From positions 1 to 21,360 of the forward strand of contig CABSFC010000041.1 in NCBI GenBank assembly GCA_902476875.1: 21,360 nt of DNA. The letters are read 5' to 3'. Below are positions 21,297 to 21,360 of the stretch, one piece after another. Every line of letters begins with the position of its first letter. Within the stretch, counting starts at the first letter, position 1. The notes under the pieces are model-generated. The model ran no database searches. It worked only from the letters and a program-made list of their open reading frames with translations, and was not told where the DNA came from. The position numbers were made by a program, and so were the translations under genes. The DNA is from an uncultured Oscillibacter sp. GTDB lineage: Bacteria > Bacillota > Clostridia > Oscillospirales > Oscillospiraceae.

Positions 21297-21360
21297 GATC
21301 GCGGGCCGCTTTTGGGGAAACAGACGGCCGCCCGGACTATGTGCAAGGCCGCGCCTGCCG

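Overview
The window is GC-rich and densely coding. Its promoters nevertheless read like Firmicutes sigma-A sites (TTGACA/TATAAT-type hexamers 17 bp apart), ribosome sites are AGGAGG-like, and most units end in hairpin plus T-run terminators. Together with an SLH-domain surface protein, a TM1266-family protein, a DUF421 protein, a serC-serA pair and a DegV protein, this points to a high-GC anaerobic clostridium. An Oscillospiraceae-like gut bacterium is my best guess; this is inference, because no rRNA or marker gene is present.

Layout. (1) 1-699, minus: an ECF sigma factor gene behind a TGAAAC-N17-CGTC promoter of the kind such sigma factors use on themselves, overlapped by the start of a second gene that runs off the window. 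(2) 712-4225, minus: an osmoprotectant-type ABC importer operon (ATPase with CBS pair, permease, permease-binding protein fusion) with ATGA overlaps, a hairpin-rich leader and an inverted repeat around its promoter. (3) 4367-5532, plus: ArsR regulator and nitroreductase-like protein. (4) 5516-8295, minus: serC and serA separated by a hairpin-packed 285-bp spacer, then a doubtful small gene. (5) 8430-11691, plus: a stand-alone acyltransferase-fold protein without its catalytic His, a CLC-type anion transporter with fluoride-exporter-like features, a DUF421 membrane protein whose ribosome site lies in a hairpin, and a 59-residue protein. (6) 11711-15622: a 1,232-residue secreted SLH protein with eight tandem 24-bp repeats. 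(7) 15647-17224: malQ. (8) 17237-20253: a TM1266-family gene plus a NitT/TauT-type ABC importer behind a structured leader that ends in an intrinsic terminator. (9) 20248-21296: a DegV-family gene with two candidate promoters.

Most of the window is ordinary metabolism and transport. The parts most worth a second look are the attenuator-like leader of the TM1266/ABC operon (17266-17463), the hairpin that is both a terminator and a mask on the DUF421 ribosome site (10667-10712), the CLC protein paired with a catalytically defective acyltransferase homologue, and the near-identical repeat tract in the SLH protein. I found no rRNA, tRNA, CRISPR array, transposase, integrase or phage gene.
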